A stretch of 63,662 bases of DNA from Azospirillum sp. RU38E (GCF_900188385.1 NZ_FZOI01000024.1:1-63662); one strand, 5' to 3'; counted from the first letter of the stretch, positions 23,111-31,370 are shown. Numbers and translations are program-made. The notes: generated by a model not told the origin, from the sequence alone.

Positions 23111-23953
23111 TTAAGCAGCGTCGGCGATAATGTTGCGCAGCAGGCCGATGCCGGGAATATCCACCTCCACCACATCGCCCGGCTTCATCCACAGCGGTGG
23201 TTCGCGCTTGGCCCCCACGCCGCCCGGCGTGCCGGTGGCGATCACATCCCCCGGCGACAGCGGCGTGAAGGCGGAGACATAGGCGATGATGGTGGCGATG
23301 GGAAAAATCATGTCCGCCGTCGGCTGGCTCTGCACCACCTGCCCGTTCAGCCGTGTGGTGACGGACGTGTCGCGGTAATCGCCCACCTCGTCCGGCGTCA
23401 CCAGGGCGGGGCCGAAGCCGCCGGTGGCGGGAAAGTTCTTCCCCGGCGTGAATTGCTGCGTATGCCATTGCCAGTCACGCACAGAGGCATCGTTGAAACA
23501 GGCATAGCCCGCCACATGGTCCAACGCCTGTTCCGCCGGGATGTCGCGCCCACCCTTGCCGATGATAACAGCCAGTTCCCCCTCAAAATCCAGATGCGTG
23601 GAATGGCGGGGCCGCAGGATGGGCTGACCGGCTGCCACCAGCGTATCGGCAAAACGGGTGAAGATGGACGGGTTGGCCACCTTGGCCCGTCCGGTTTCCT
23701 GGCGATGATTTTCGTAATTATGCCCGACGCACAGGATCTTGCCCGGATTGGGGATCACGGGCAGCAACGTCACCTCTGCCAACGGCAGCGATGGCGTTGC
23801 CTTCGCCGCCAGATCGGCCAGAATACCGGCGGCAATGGCCGATTTCAGGTCAACCACGCCCGCCGGGGCCAGGGCTGTGAAATCCGCCACCTTGTCGCCA
23901 AACAGGGCACCGAAACGGGCCACGCCTTCATAGAAAAAACTGATCAATTTCAT
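23111..23953 (-). CDS. Fumarylacetoacetate hydrolase-family enzyme
   Basis: The 280-residue product starts at ATG 23953 (AAGGGG upstream). It has the FAH fold signature: a short N-terminal domain, then GHNYENHRQETG, the metal-binding segment HLDFEGELAVIIGKGG, FNDASVRDWQ, GKNFPATGGFGP and the C-terminal TGTPGGVGAKREPP. Family members hydrolyse or hydrate 2-oxo-dienoates and acylpyruvates arising from aromatic ring cleavage. It lies 19 bp after the VOC dioxygenase gene, which fits hydrolysis of that enzyme's ring-opened product. The exact substrate is not determined. Confidence 0.9.
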   Translation of the reverse strand: MKLISFFYEGVARFGALFGDKVADFTALAPAGVVDLKSAIAAGILADLAAKATPSLPLAEVTLLPVIPNPGKILCVGHNYENHRQETGRAKVANPSIFTRFADTLVAAGQPILRPRHSTHLDFEGELAVIIGKGGRDIPAEQALDHVAGYACFNDASVRDWQWHTQQFTPGKNFPATGGFGPALVTPDEVGDYRDTSVTTRLNGQVVQSQPTADMIFPIATIIAYVSAFTPLSPGDVIATGTPGGVGAKREPPLWMKPGDVVEVDIPGIGLLRNIIADAA

Positions 23954-23972
23954 AGGATTACCCCTTGATCCC

Positions 23973-24845
23973 TCAGGCGCGGCGGAAACGGAAGGTACGC
24001 TCCGCCTCGCCCAGTCCCGCCATGTCCTTGCCGGAAATGCCCCATTGGTCGATGCGGTTGGGCGGCCAGGTCCAATCATCGGGTTCGCCCGTGGGATAAT
24101 CCTCGCCCACCACTTCCACCGCCGTGGAGAATTCCACCACCGCGCCGAACGGCGCGATGAAATAGGCAAAGACATTGGCCCCCGGCCCATGTCGGCCCGG
24201 CCCCCAGGCCGGCACCATGCCGACATCGCGCAGCCGCCCGATGCCCCGCATCACCGCATCGATATCGCTCATCTCAAACGCGATATGGTTCAGGGAGGCA
24301 AAGCCGGCGCGGGCAAAGGCAATGGAATGGTGAGAGCGGTTACAGCGCACAAACACCATGCCCTTGGTCCGGTCGGACACTTTGAAGCCCAGAATATCCT
24401 CGGCAAAGCGGGCCGTTGCTTCCGCATCCACAGCGTTCAACACCACATGGGTCAGGCGCACAGCGCGGTCGGGCAGGTCGGCGACCGGGGCCACCCGCGT
24501 CGCCCCCACCAGCACCCGGATCACCGCCCCGTCGGGCAGCGTAACCAGCAGGCCCTGGCCCGCCCCCGGGTCATCACTGGCAACTTGCATCACCGCGATA
24601 TCCTGTGCCGCCGCCCGCGCCGCCACGGCGGCCAGTTCGGCTTCATCGGCCAGGAAGGTAACGGACCGCACCAGCGTATGGTCGGCCCGGTACAGCCCCA
24701 CCAGATAGGGTTGATCCCCCGATCCCCGCAGATAGCGGCGGTCGGCATCATCGCTTTCCACCGCCCCCAATCCCCAGATCCCGGTCAGGAAATCCGCCGC
24801 CCCGGCAGGGTCCGGCAGTTCCAGTTCGATGCTGCGCAATTCCAT
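23973..24845 (-). CDS. VOC-superfamily extradiol-type ring-cleavage dioxygenase
   Basis: 290 residues from ATG 24845 (MELRSIELELPDPAGAADF). There are two tandem glyoxalase/bleomycin-fold halves. The C-terminal half carries likely Fe(II) ligands in LTHVVLNAVD (His), ASLNHIAFEMSD (His) and AVVEFSTAVEVV (Glu), the two-His-one-Glu set of type I extradiol dioxygenases. The end (DDWTWPPNRIDQWGI) resembles 2,3-dihydroxybiphenyl/catechol dioxygenase-like proteins. It follows the FAD monooxygenase and HbpS-like genes and precedes the FAH enzyme, an arrangement expected for hydroxylation, cleavage and hydrolysis of an aromatic ring. Confidence 0.85.
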   Translation of the reverse strand: MELRSIELELPDPAGAADFLTGIWGLGAVESDDADRRYLRGSGDQPYLVGLYRADHTLVRSVTFLADEAELAAVAARAAAQDIAVMQVASDDPGAGQGLLVTLPDGAVIRVLVGATRVAPVADLPDRAVRLTHVVLNAVDAEATARFAEDILGFKVSDRTKGMVFVRCNRSHHSIAFARAGFASLNHIAFEMSDIDAVMRGIGRLRDVGMVPAWGPGRHGPGANVFAYFIAPFGAVVEFSTAVEVVGEDYPTGEPDDWTWPPNRIDQWGISGKDMAGLGEAERTFRFRRA

Positions 24846-24867
24846 GGGTCTTGCCCCCTGATCAAAT

Positions 24868-25323
24868 TCAAGCGCCGGGATCGGCCAACAGGCCAGCCGC
24901 CGCGATCCCGGCCAGCGCACAGGCTTCATCCAGATCGGACGTATCACCGGAAACCCCAACGGCCCCCAGCAGCGCGCCATCGGCGGTGCGGATCAGCACA
25001 CCGCCCGCCGCCGGCACCAGCTGACCCGACAGAACCGGGCCCAAGGCCGCAAAGAAGGTGGGGTTGCGGCTGGCGCGGGTGGCCAGCGTGCGCGACCCCA
25101 CGCCCATGCCGATGGCCCCCATCGCCTTGGCTCTTGCGATATCCACGCGGAAGGGGCTGGCCCCATCCTGGCGCGCCAGGGCCAGCGGATGGCCGCCGGC
25201 ATCCAGCACGATCACGGCCAGCGGGGCCATATTCTGCGCCGCCGCATGATCCAGGGCCACGCGGATGATGATTTCCGCCTGTGCCAGCCCCAAGGCCGCC
25301 GCCGTACCGGTCACGCTGCCCAT
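24868..25323 (-). CDS. GlcG/HbpS-family protein
   Basis: The 151 residues span a single HbpS/GlcG domain (AEIIIRVALDHAAAQ, VIVLDAGGHPLALARQDGA, RAKAMGAIGMGVGSRTLA, GGVLIRTADGALLGAVGVSG). The start ATG 25323 has GGAGGGG upstream and overlaps the FAD monooxygenase stop by 13 nt. Some family members bind haem or cobalamin; many sit in aromatic or glycolate catabolic operons with unknown function. Here it lies between the putative hydroxylase and the ring-cleavage dioxygenase. Its role cannot be deduced. Confidence 0.85.
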   Translation of the reverse strand: MGSVTGTAAALGLAQAEIIIRVALDHAAAQNMAPLAVIVLDAGGHPLALARQDGASPFRVDIARAKAMGAIGMGVGSRTLATRASRNPTFFAALGPVLSGQLVPAAGGVLIRTADGALLGAVGVSGDTSDLDEACALAGIAAAGLLADPGA

Positions 25324-26888
25324 GTCGTCCCCTCCGCTGCAACCAATCCCAGGTCCGCCGTCAGCGCCCCCACCAGCGGGGCGATATCGCCGGCATGGGT
25401 GGCCGTGCCATAGATGTAGAAATCCGGCCGCAGCAGCACGGCGGCGGCCCCACTGCCGGCAAACCAATCGCGCAGATGCCCATCCGGGTCGGTCGTGCCG
25501 CCCTGCCCTTCCACCCAGACTCGCCCGCCCAGGGTGGCCCATGAGGTCGGCAGATCGGGGATGGCCACATCGCGCCGCAGGATCAGCCGCCAGCCGGCAA
25601 CGGTCAGGTCATCCAGCAGCGCGGTGGTGCCGTCCGGCAGGCCGACACGCGGCTGGATGAAGCGCTGCCCGGCACCGGGCCGCACAATGCCGCTTTCCAC
25701 TGCCGGGATCAGGTCCGCCGCCGTGCGGGGCGGGCCATCGGCCATGCGCGCCCGCATTTCCCGGTCACGCGCTGCCGCTTCCGCCGGGTCCAGCACGCAG
25801 ATATAGCGACCAGCCGCCACCGCAGCGCCGATGACACCGCGCACATGCGGTTCGCGTTCCGGCTGGTACAGGTCCAGCAACCGATCCGGTGCCAGCCCGC
25901 GCAGCACCAGATCCAGCTTCCAGACCAGATTAGCCACATCGCGGAAACCATGGCACATGCCTTGGCCGAAGAAGGGCGGTGTCTGGTGCGCGGCATCACC
26001 GGCCAGGAACACATTGCCGACGCGCCAGCGTTCCGCCACCAGCCCATGGAAGCGATATGTGGCCCCGCGCACAATCCGATGCGGCACCCCCTGCACCCAG
26101 GGGGCCAGCAGTTTGGCCACCTGATCGGGCTGCATCATCGCCTGATCATCCTCGCCCGGCAGCAGCATGAATTCCCAGCGGCGCAGGTTGCGCGGCCCCG
26201 GCACAATGGTGGCGGGGCGCTTGGGATCGCACATCATCACCGACAGGCGCTGCAGGTCGGCCTGCAGCGGCAACCCGGCAATGGGCGGGAAGGACAAGGG
26301 GCCATCGACCTCCGCATCCACCACCAGCCAGGGTTCCTCAAAATCCAGGTCATCCAGCCGCACGCCCAGCAGCTTGCGAACGGGGCTGCTGGCCCCATCG
26401 CAGGCAATGACGTAACGGGCTGTCGCCGTCTGTTCGCCGGTATCGGTGGCCAGCGTCAGGCGGGCCTGCCCCGTTTCCTGGGAAAGCCCGGTCAGGCGAC
26501 AGCCAAGCCGCAGTTCAACCGACGGGAAACGGGCAAAGCCGGCCCGCAAGGCGGCCTCCAGTTCCGGCTGATAGAAGAAATAATCGTTGGACCAGCCGAA
26601 CCGCCGCGCCTGCCCCGCCGTGCCCATATAGCGGATCACCCCGCCATCGGCCCCGACATGCAGATGCCCATCCGTATCCCGCATCAGCGGCAGGATACTG
26701 TCGGTCAGCCCCACATCCTGGAACAGGCGGATCATCTCATGATCGATATGCACGGCGCGGGGCAGCGGGTGCAGGCTGGCGGCCTGATCCATCACCAGGG
26801 TGCGGATACCGGCCCGGCCCAGAAAATTGGCCGCCAGCGCGCCCACCGGGCCGCAGCCGACAATGGCAACATCATAATGCTGTGTCAT
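25311..26888 (-). CDS. FAD-dependent aromatic hydroxylase (MhpA/FdeE-like)
   Basis: 525 residues started at ATG 26888, which overlaps the preceding stop as ATGA. It has a Rossmann GCGPVGALAANFLGRAG near residue 11, the YVIACDGASSPVRKLLG (DG) motif, and the flavin ribityl site VFLAGDAAHQTPPFFGQGM. A C-terminal thioredoxin-like region of the phenol hydroxylase/MhpA class follows. Such enzymes ortho-hydroxylate phenolic rings using NAD(P)H and O2. In the known fde cluster of Herbaspirillum seropedicae an FAD monooxygenase of this type (FdeE) hydroxylates the flavanone naringenin before ring cleavage. The equivalent role here is an inference from gene order. Confidence 0.9.
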   Translation of the reverse strand: MTQHYDVAIVGCGPVGALAANFLGRAGIRTLVMDQAASLHPLPRAVHIDHEMIRLFQDVGLTDSILPLMRDTDGHLHVGADGGVIRYMGTAGQARRFGWSNDYFFYQPELEAALRAGFARFPSVELRLGCRLTGLSQETGQARLTLATDTGEQTATARYVIACDGASSPVRKLLGVRLDDLDFEEPWLVVDAEVDGPLSFPPIAGLPLQADLQRLSVMMCDPKRPATIVPGPRNLRRWEFMLLPGEDDQAMMQPDQVAKLLAPWVQGVPHRIVRGATYRFHGLVAERWRVGNVFLAGDAAHQTPPFFGQGMCHGFRDVANLVWKLDLVLRGLAPDRLLDLYQPEREPHVRGVIGAAVAAGRYICVLDPAEAAARDREMRARMADGPPRTAADLIPAVESGIVRPGAGQRFIQPRVGLPDGTTALLDDLTVAGWRLILRRDVAIPDLPTSWATLGGRVWVEGQGGTTDPDGHLRDWFAGSGAAAVLLRPDFYIYGTATHAGDIAPLVGALTADLGLVAAEGTTWAA

Positions 26889-27721
26889 GCTTCTCCCCCG
26901 CGTAAGTGCAGCCGCAGGAAACGCAGCAGGTCCGGGGCCAGTTCGGCGCTGAAGCTGCCGGGCTCCGTCGGGTCCTGATCGCTGAACCAATAATGGGTGG
27001 CCCCCAGCACCGGGCGCTGGCGAACATGGAAACCGGCCTGTTTCAGCGCCAGCGCCATAGCCTCGCTCTGTGCCGGCAGCACATCGGCATCATGCGTGCC
27101 CCAGGACAGCAGAACCGGCAACCCATTGCCCGATCGCCTGATCTGCCGTAATGGCGAGGCGACGGCATAAAGCGGCGGATCGTCAAACGGATCAGCGCCC
27201 AGCATCCGGCTGGCCGCATCCCGCCCAGGCCCGGCATTGAAGGCCAGATCGGCCTGCCAATGGCTGAACAGATCATAGACGCCATAGATGCCGACCAGGG
27301 CGCGCAGGCGCGGCTGGGCCGGCTCCCCTGCCCCGCGCAACGGCTCCCAATCACCCGCCAGCGCCACCAGCGCCGCCAGATGCGCCCCGGCGGACGCGCC
27401 CAGGATGGCGATGCGGCCGGCATCCAGCCCCAGGGAACCCGCCTGATCCGCCAGGAACAGCAACGCCGCCCGTACATCCTGCGCATTGCCGGGGAAGACG
27501 GGGCCATGGGTGGCCCGCCGGTAATCCACGGCAAACAGGGCGATCCCCTGCCCCGCCAGCCACCGCCCCCAACCGGCAAGCGCTGCCTTGTCCCCGCGCA
27601 GCCAGGCACCGCCGGGCACGGCCAGCACCACCGGATGCGGCCCCGCTGTTGTGGGTCGCCACAGCAGCCCCGCCAACGGCCCGCCGGGATGCTGGCCGAA
27701 GGTCAGCAACTCCCCACTCAT
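26885..27721 (-). CDS. Alpha/beta-hydrolase (esterase/lipase type)
   Basis: The 278-residue product has an oxyanion-region motif VLAVPGGAWLRGD, nucleophile Ser110 in GASAG, an acid in WGTHDADVLP (Asp211 or Asp213) and His243 in GATHYW, so a complete catalytic triad is visible. It resembles BD-FAE/carboxylesterase-like hydrolases. There are ATGA overlaps with both neighbours. No signal peptide is visible, so it is cytoplasmic. In this context it may cleave an ester or a C-C bond of a ring-opened intermediate, or remove acyl groups from the aromatic glycoside. Confidence 0.85.
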   Translation of the reverse strand: MSGELLTFGQHPGGPLAGLLWRPTTAGPHPVVLAVPGGAWLRGDKAALAGWGRWLAGQGIALFAVDYRRATHGPVFPGNAQDVRAALLFLADQAGSLGLDAGRIAILGASAGAHLAALVALAGDWEPLRGAGEPAQPRLRALVGIYGVYDLFSHWQADLAFNAGPGRDAASRMLGADPFDDPPLYAVASPLRQIRRSGNGLPVLLSWGTHDADVLPAQSEAMALALKQAGFHVRQRPVLGATHYWFSDQDPTEPGSFSAELAPDLLRFLRLHLRGGEA

Positions 27722-28959
27722 GCCGCCACCGCGCGCAATGCTGCCGGCTGTTTGTGGAACCGCCCGCCCAGCATGATGGCGGCCAGATTGTTCTTATCCT
27801 GCAACAGGCGCACATCCTGCGTCGGATCACCCGTCACCAGCAGCAGGTCCGCTAGATAGCCGGCGCGCACCAGCCCCAATTCCATATCCATGATCTGGCC
27901 GCCCAGCCCGGTAGCGGCAGCCAGCGCCTCTGCCGGGCTATAGCCGAACAGAGTGACGAAATGTTCCAAATCGCGCCCGTTGCGGCCATTGGGGTTGAAG
28001 GGGAAACCATAATCCCCCCCCGGCAGCACCCGCACCCCGCGCTTTTTCAGTTCTGGGATCAGCCGGGTGGCCCGTTCGATGACCGGTTTCGCACTTTCCT
28101 TCATCGAACTCATATCGATATGCGGCGGCGGCTTGGCCTCCAGCGTCGCCACGATGATGCCGATGGCAGGGGCCATGAAGATGTCGGCCTTGGCCGCCTC
28201 CAGCATGTCCACCGCTTCATCATCGGCATAGGTGCAGTGGTACAGCACCCGCACCCCATGGCGCAGGCCCATCTTCACCGCGTCCGATGCCTGTGTATGG
28301 GCATTGACCCACAGGCCCTGTTCACGGGCGCGCTGACAGGCGGCCTGCACCTCGGCATCCGTATAAAGGATATGCTGCGACGAACCGGGCAGCAGCGCAT
28401 CTTCGCCGGACAGCAGCAGCTTCACACTGTCGATGCCCAGCCCTTTGCAATGGTCGATGAAGCCGCGCATCGCCTCGGCCCCGCGCCCATGGTCAACATG
28501 GCCGGTTTCCACCCCATCAGCACCCGGCGGACTGCGTTCGATGGTGGAGGCGCGCAGGCGCGGCCCCGGAAGGTGGCCGCCCTTGATCTCATCGCGCAGC
28601 ACCACTTCCACCCGCTCACCCAAAGCGCCAGCGGAATAGACGCTGGTGAAGCCATGATCCAGCACCACCCGCGCATTGCGCGCAGCCGCCAGCATCATTT
28701 CTTCCGGCGGCAATTCGAAATGATGGATGATGCGCTCGGTGGAAGACGGCCATGTCAGATGGCCATGGGCTTCCACCAGCCCCGGCATCAGGGTGGTCCC
28801 GCCACCATCCACCAGGATGGCGCCGTCGCGCGGCAGGGCCGGGTCGGTGCCCAGCCGCGCCACAGCGGCGATACGATCGCCCTCCACCAGCACTTCACCC
28901 TGAAAGCGCGGGGTGCCGGTGCCGTCGAAAATCCAGAGATTATGAAACAGGTGTCGCAT
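27718..28959 (-). CDS. Amidohydrolase-superfamily metal-dependent hydrolase
   Basis: The 413-residue protein is the first gene of the series, with GGGAGG upstream of ATG 28959. Features are an N-terminal beta-sandwich, the metal motif VEAHGHL (His65, His67), a probable bridging Lys in SVKLLLSGED, later His in VNAHTQ and YHCTY, and Asp in GGDYGFPFNPNGRNG. C-terminal GYLADLLLVTGDPTQD is typical of imidazolonepropionase/prolidase-like amidohydrolases. It overlaps the next gene by ATGA. The substrate is unknown; hydrolysis of a cyclic or lactone intermediate is possible. Confidence 0.85.
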   Translation of the reverse strand: MRHLFHNLWIFDGTGTPRFQGEVLVEGDRIAAVARLGTDPALPRDGAILVDGGGTTLMPGLVEAHGHLTWPSSTERIIHHFELPPEEMMLAAARNARVVLDHGFTSVYSAGALGERVEVVLRDEIKGGHLPGPRLRASTIERSPPGADGVETGHVDHGRGAEAMRGFIDHCKGLGIDSVKLLLSGEDALLPGSSQHILYTDAEVQAACQRAREQGLWVNAHTQASDAVKMGLRHGVRVLYHCTYADDEAVDMLEAAKADIFMAPAIGIIVATLEAKPPPHIDMSSMKESAKPVIERATRLIPELKKRGVRVLPGGDYGFPFNPNGRNGRDLEHFVTLFGYSPAEALAAATGLGGQIMDMELGLVRAGYLADLLLVTGDPTQDVRLLQDKNNLAAIMLGGRFHKQPAALRAVAA

Positions 28960-29064
28960 AGCCGCCTCCCATATCGACCCGCGACGCGGGCAGACTGTCC
29001 CGGCACGCGCCAGCCAGCGGGCGCGCGGTTCGAGATCATTGTCACAAAGGGGGACATCAGAGGT

Positions 29065-29100
29065 TCAGGGCACAGGCGTATCCGGCCGTCCCAATCTCAT
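29065..29100 (-). CDS. Possible 11-residue leader peptide ahead of the catabolic operon
   Basis: ATG at 29100 follows GGGGAGG with 5-nt spacing, the strongest-looking ribosome site in this leader. It encodes MRLGRPDTPVP before TGA at 29065-29067. It lies about 105 nt upstream of the amidohydrolase start and directly after a GC hairpin. It could be a regulatory upstream frame or the stump of a lost gene. Short frames also occur by chance. Confidence 0.35.
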   Translation of the reverse strand: MRLGRPDTPVP

Positions 29101-29116
29101 ATTTACCTCCCCATTT

Positions 29117-29132
29117 CCCCGGTTTTCCGGGG
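29117..29132. promoter_or_regulatory. Perfect GC hairpin in the operon leader
   Basis: CCCCGG-TTTT-CCGGGG forms a perfect 6-bp stem with a 4-nt loop. On the minus strand it is followed at once by the SD of the 11-codon leader frame. It has no U-tract in the operon direction, so attenuation or mRNA stabilisation is more likely than termination. Confidence 0.4.
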
Positions 29133-29176
29133 TTTGTGTTGGGGCAACATCAACATGGCGGGATGCAAGTTTGAAA

Positions 29177-29194
29177 TTGAATGATTAAATTCAA
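29177..29194. promoter_or_regulatory. Candidate LysR-type operator (TTGAAT-N6-ATTCAA)
   Basis: TTGAATGATTAAATTCAA is a perfect dyad with 6-bp arms in an AT-rich stretch about 220 bp before the first gene of the catabolic operon. It contains T-N11-A spacings as expected for LysR-family sites. A TTGAAT half-site recurs upstream of the TonB receptor gene (complement of 16914-16919). Binding by the 16961-17881 regulator is predicted, not shown. Confidence 0.45.
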
Positions 29195-29510
29195 CAAATC
29201 ACCATTCTAAATGACTGATTCAGCCGTTCAACCATGGTGCGCCATTTCGGGGTGGTGGGGCGGCAAACGGTGTTCTGGTTGCCGAACAAGCCGATTTCGC
29301 GCACCGCGCGGTTCAACGGCAGCGTGGCGTCCCAGGCGATGGGCACGAACCATTCACATTTTTCCAGATCATCGACAAGGTGCCGGTGGTAATCGGCACC
29401 CGTCAGCACATCCAGCGCCGGCACCGGTTCGCCCGCATCGTTCGGCAGAAATAAGCCGCTGGCCGGCACGGCGGGGCCGGTGACGCGGCCGACGCCGATG
29501 AAGAGCTGGT
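29191..29510 (-). pseudogene. Orphan C-terminal fragment of an unidentified protein, cut by an IS relic
   Basis: About 107 residues of coherent protein sequence (LFIGVGRVTGPAVPASGLFL, YHRHLVDDLEKCEWFVPIAW, GLFGNQNTVCRPTTPKWRTM) run up to the terminal repeat of the IS relic at 29507. The open frame continues into IS sequence to an ATG at 29541, which cannot be the native start. I do not recognise the family; the beta-rich look recalls PUA/EVE-like domains, but this is weak. The N-terminal part is not found beyond the relic, so it is a remnant. Confidence 0.5.
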
Positions 29511-30097
29511 CCCCCGTGACAGGACAGTTTTTGTTCGGCATTAAGCTTGGTCCTGTTCAGTTCACGCCGCCCAACACAGTCTGTCCGCCCTTTGCCTGTA
29601 TGCCTCGTCTGGTGTTTGTCCCCCGTGCGCGGAATGTGGGCGTTGGGTATTGTAGTAATTGATCCAGCGTCCGATCCCGGCCCTGGCCTCGCTGCCGGTC
29701 TCGAAAGCGTGGAGATAGACACATTCGTATTTCAGTGACCGCCAGAGCCGTTCGATGAACACATCTGCCAGCTGCCATACCAGGGTGTCTCCAGGAACTG
29801 GGCATCAATCAGCCGTATCAGCGCCAGTTTCTCCGCGCTCTTGCCCCGTACCGACCCGTAATAAAGTGACCGGCAGATCGACAACAGCGCGCATTGCCGC
29901 ACAACCGACAAGCCGGGATGGGAGCGATCCACCATCTCCTGCCTCCGACCGGCGCTCATCGACCGCTCGCCACGGATCGCCTCCAGCGCCACCTTCGCCT
30001 TGAAATCAGCTGAATATCGCTTCCTCTGTCCCGCCATGTCGCTCGTCCTTCAAAAAGGCCGAACCAAGCTTATCAAACTGTCCGGTCACGGGTGACC
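29507..30097 (-). mobile_element. Shrunken IS3-family relic with inverted ends
   Basis: Inverted repeats with two mismatches (from TGGTC at 29507 and ending GACCA at 30097) enclose pieces of IS3 genes on the minus strand. OrfA start MAGQRKRYSADFKAKVALEA (from 30037) is fused by deletion to OrfB SAGRRQEMVDRSHPGLSVVR and TPWYGSWQM. After a second deletion the OrfB tail FIERLWRSLKYECVYLHAF ... INYYNTQRPHSAHGG (29762-29562) appears in another frame. The catalytic domain is absent. The intact ends make it a possible non-autonomous element. Confidence 0.8.
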
Positions 30098-30134
30098 AGC
30101 TCTCTTGCGCAACCCTGAACAGGTTCAATCGTGA

Positions 30135-31370
30135 CTAATCGATCACAGCGTCCCTCAACTCCGTCGCTGGGTCCGGAAGCCTGACAGGGTCTACCCTTCC
30201 CCCAGCCGCAACAATGGCCTTACCCTGGATGAAATCGCGCGTGACACCGATGCAGTCGAGCGCGACAAGCCTTTCATCCCGGAGATAAGCAACCGAGAAG
30301 GCGCCATCCTCCGGACGCCCGCGCAGCAGCACACGGTCGTGGCCGCCGGACACCCCCACCGACTGGATCTTGACCTCATACTGGTCGGACCAGAACCAGG
30401 GGACGGCCCGATAGGGTACCGGATTTCCCAGGATCGTTGCGGCCAAAATCTTGGACTGGTCGATGGCGTTCTGTACGGATTCAAGGCGGATCGGTCGGTC
30501 CGCAAAGCGGTTATGGTGAAGGGCGCAATCTCCAGCAGCCAGGATGCGTGGGTCATCCGTCCGGCAGTATTCGTCAACGGCAACCCCGTCAGGACAGTGC
30601 AGGCCGGCATCGGCGAGTGGCTGCACGTTCGGCACGATGCCGATGCCGACGATCACCAGATCGGTGGGAAATACCTCACCCCCGGCCAACCGCACGGCAC
30701 AAACCCGGCCCCCGGCCTCTTCCAGGCCGGCGACTGATGCACTAAGGCGAACATCGACTCCGCGCGCCCGGTGCATCGCCAGGAAGAAGCTTGAAACCGG
30801 CGGAGATGTGACGCGGGCCAGCAGACGGTCCTGAGCCTCCAGCACTGTCACCGCATGGCCGGACAGGCGCAGGACGGCCGCCATCTCCAACCCGATATAG
30901 CCGCCGCCAATCACGACGATGCGACGTTCCCCGCCCTCCACTTCCGCCCGCAATCGGTCAATATCGGCGATGGAACGGATGTAGTGGATACCTTCCAATG
31001 TGCCGCCTTTACAGCCCAGACGGCGCGGACGTCCACCCGCTGTCCAGACCAGATGCCCATAGGACAGGCGGGCGCCATCATCCAGCATGACGGCACCAGC
31101 CGGACGATCCACCGCGACCACCCGCCGACCGGTCAACACCTCCACCCCGCGCGATGTCCAGAAATCGGCCTTGCGCAGGAACAGTCTTTCCGCATCGCGC
31201 TTGCCAGCCAGATAATCCTTGGACAGCGGCGGGCGTTCATAGGGCAGGAAAGCTTCCTCCCCCACCATGGTGATCGGCCCCGCATAGCCGCCCTGGCGCA
31301 GAGACTGCGCCGCTTGTGCCCCGGCCTGACCGGCCCCGACAATGATAACTGGGTCGTTCTGCGCGGCCAT
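30135..31370 (-). CDS. Putidaredoxin reductase-type FAD ferredoxin reductase
   Basis: The 411-residue enzyme has an FAD-binding GAGQAGAQAAQSLRQ near the N-terminus, PYERPPLSKDYLAG, an NAD(P)H-binding GGGYIGLEMAAVL near the middle, VGIGIVPNVQPL and ILAAGDCALH. Its length and motifs fit reductases feeding 2Fe-2S ferredoxins of class I P450 systems. The start codon directly follows the acyl-CoA synthetase stop (TAG then ATG), so the two genes are co-transcribed. The likely partners, ferredoxin (48396) and P450 (44671), are encoded about 13-17 kb away. Confidence 0.9.
   Translation of the reverse strand: MAAQNDPVIIVGAGQAGAQAAQSLRQGGYAGPITMVGEEAFLPYERPPLSKDYLAGKRDAERLFLRKADFWTSRGVEVLTGRRVVAVDRPAGAVMLDDGARLSYGHLVWTAGGRPRRLGCKGGTLEGIHYIRSIADIDRLRAEVEGGERRIVVIGGGYIGLEMAAVLRLSGHAVTVLEAQDRLLARVTSPPVSSFFLAMHRARGVDVRLSASVAGLEEAGGRVCAVRLAGGEVFPTDLVIVGIGIVPNVQPLADAGLHCPDGVAVDEYCRTDDPRILAAGDCALHHNRFADRPIRLESVQNAIDQSKILAATILGNPVPYRAVPWFWSDQYEVKIQSVGVSGGHDRVLLRGRPEDGAFSVAYLRDERLVALDCIGVTRDFIQGKAIVAAGGRVDPVRLPDPATELRDAVID

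Noticed and set aside
23082-23468. N-terminal extension of the GH1 frame to 569 residues.
   Set aside because: The extension overlaps the FAH-family gene in another frame and lacks homology; a good ribosome site and TAT signal mark the start at 23081.
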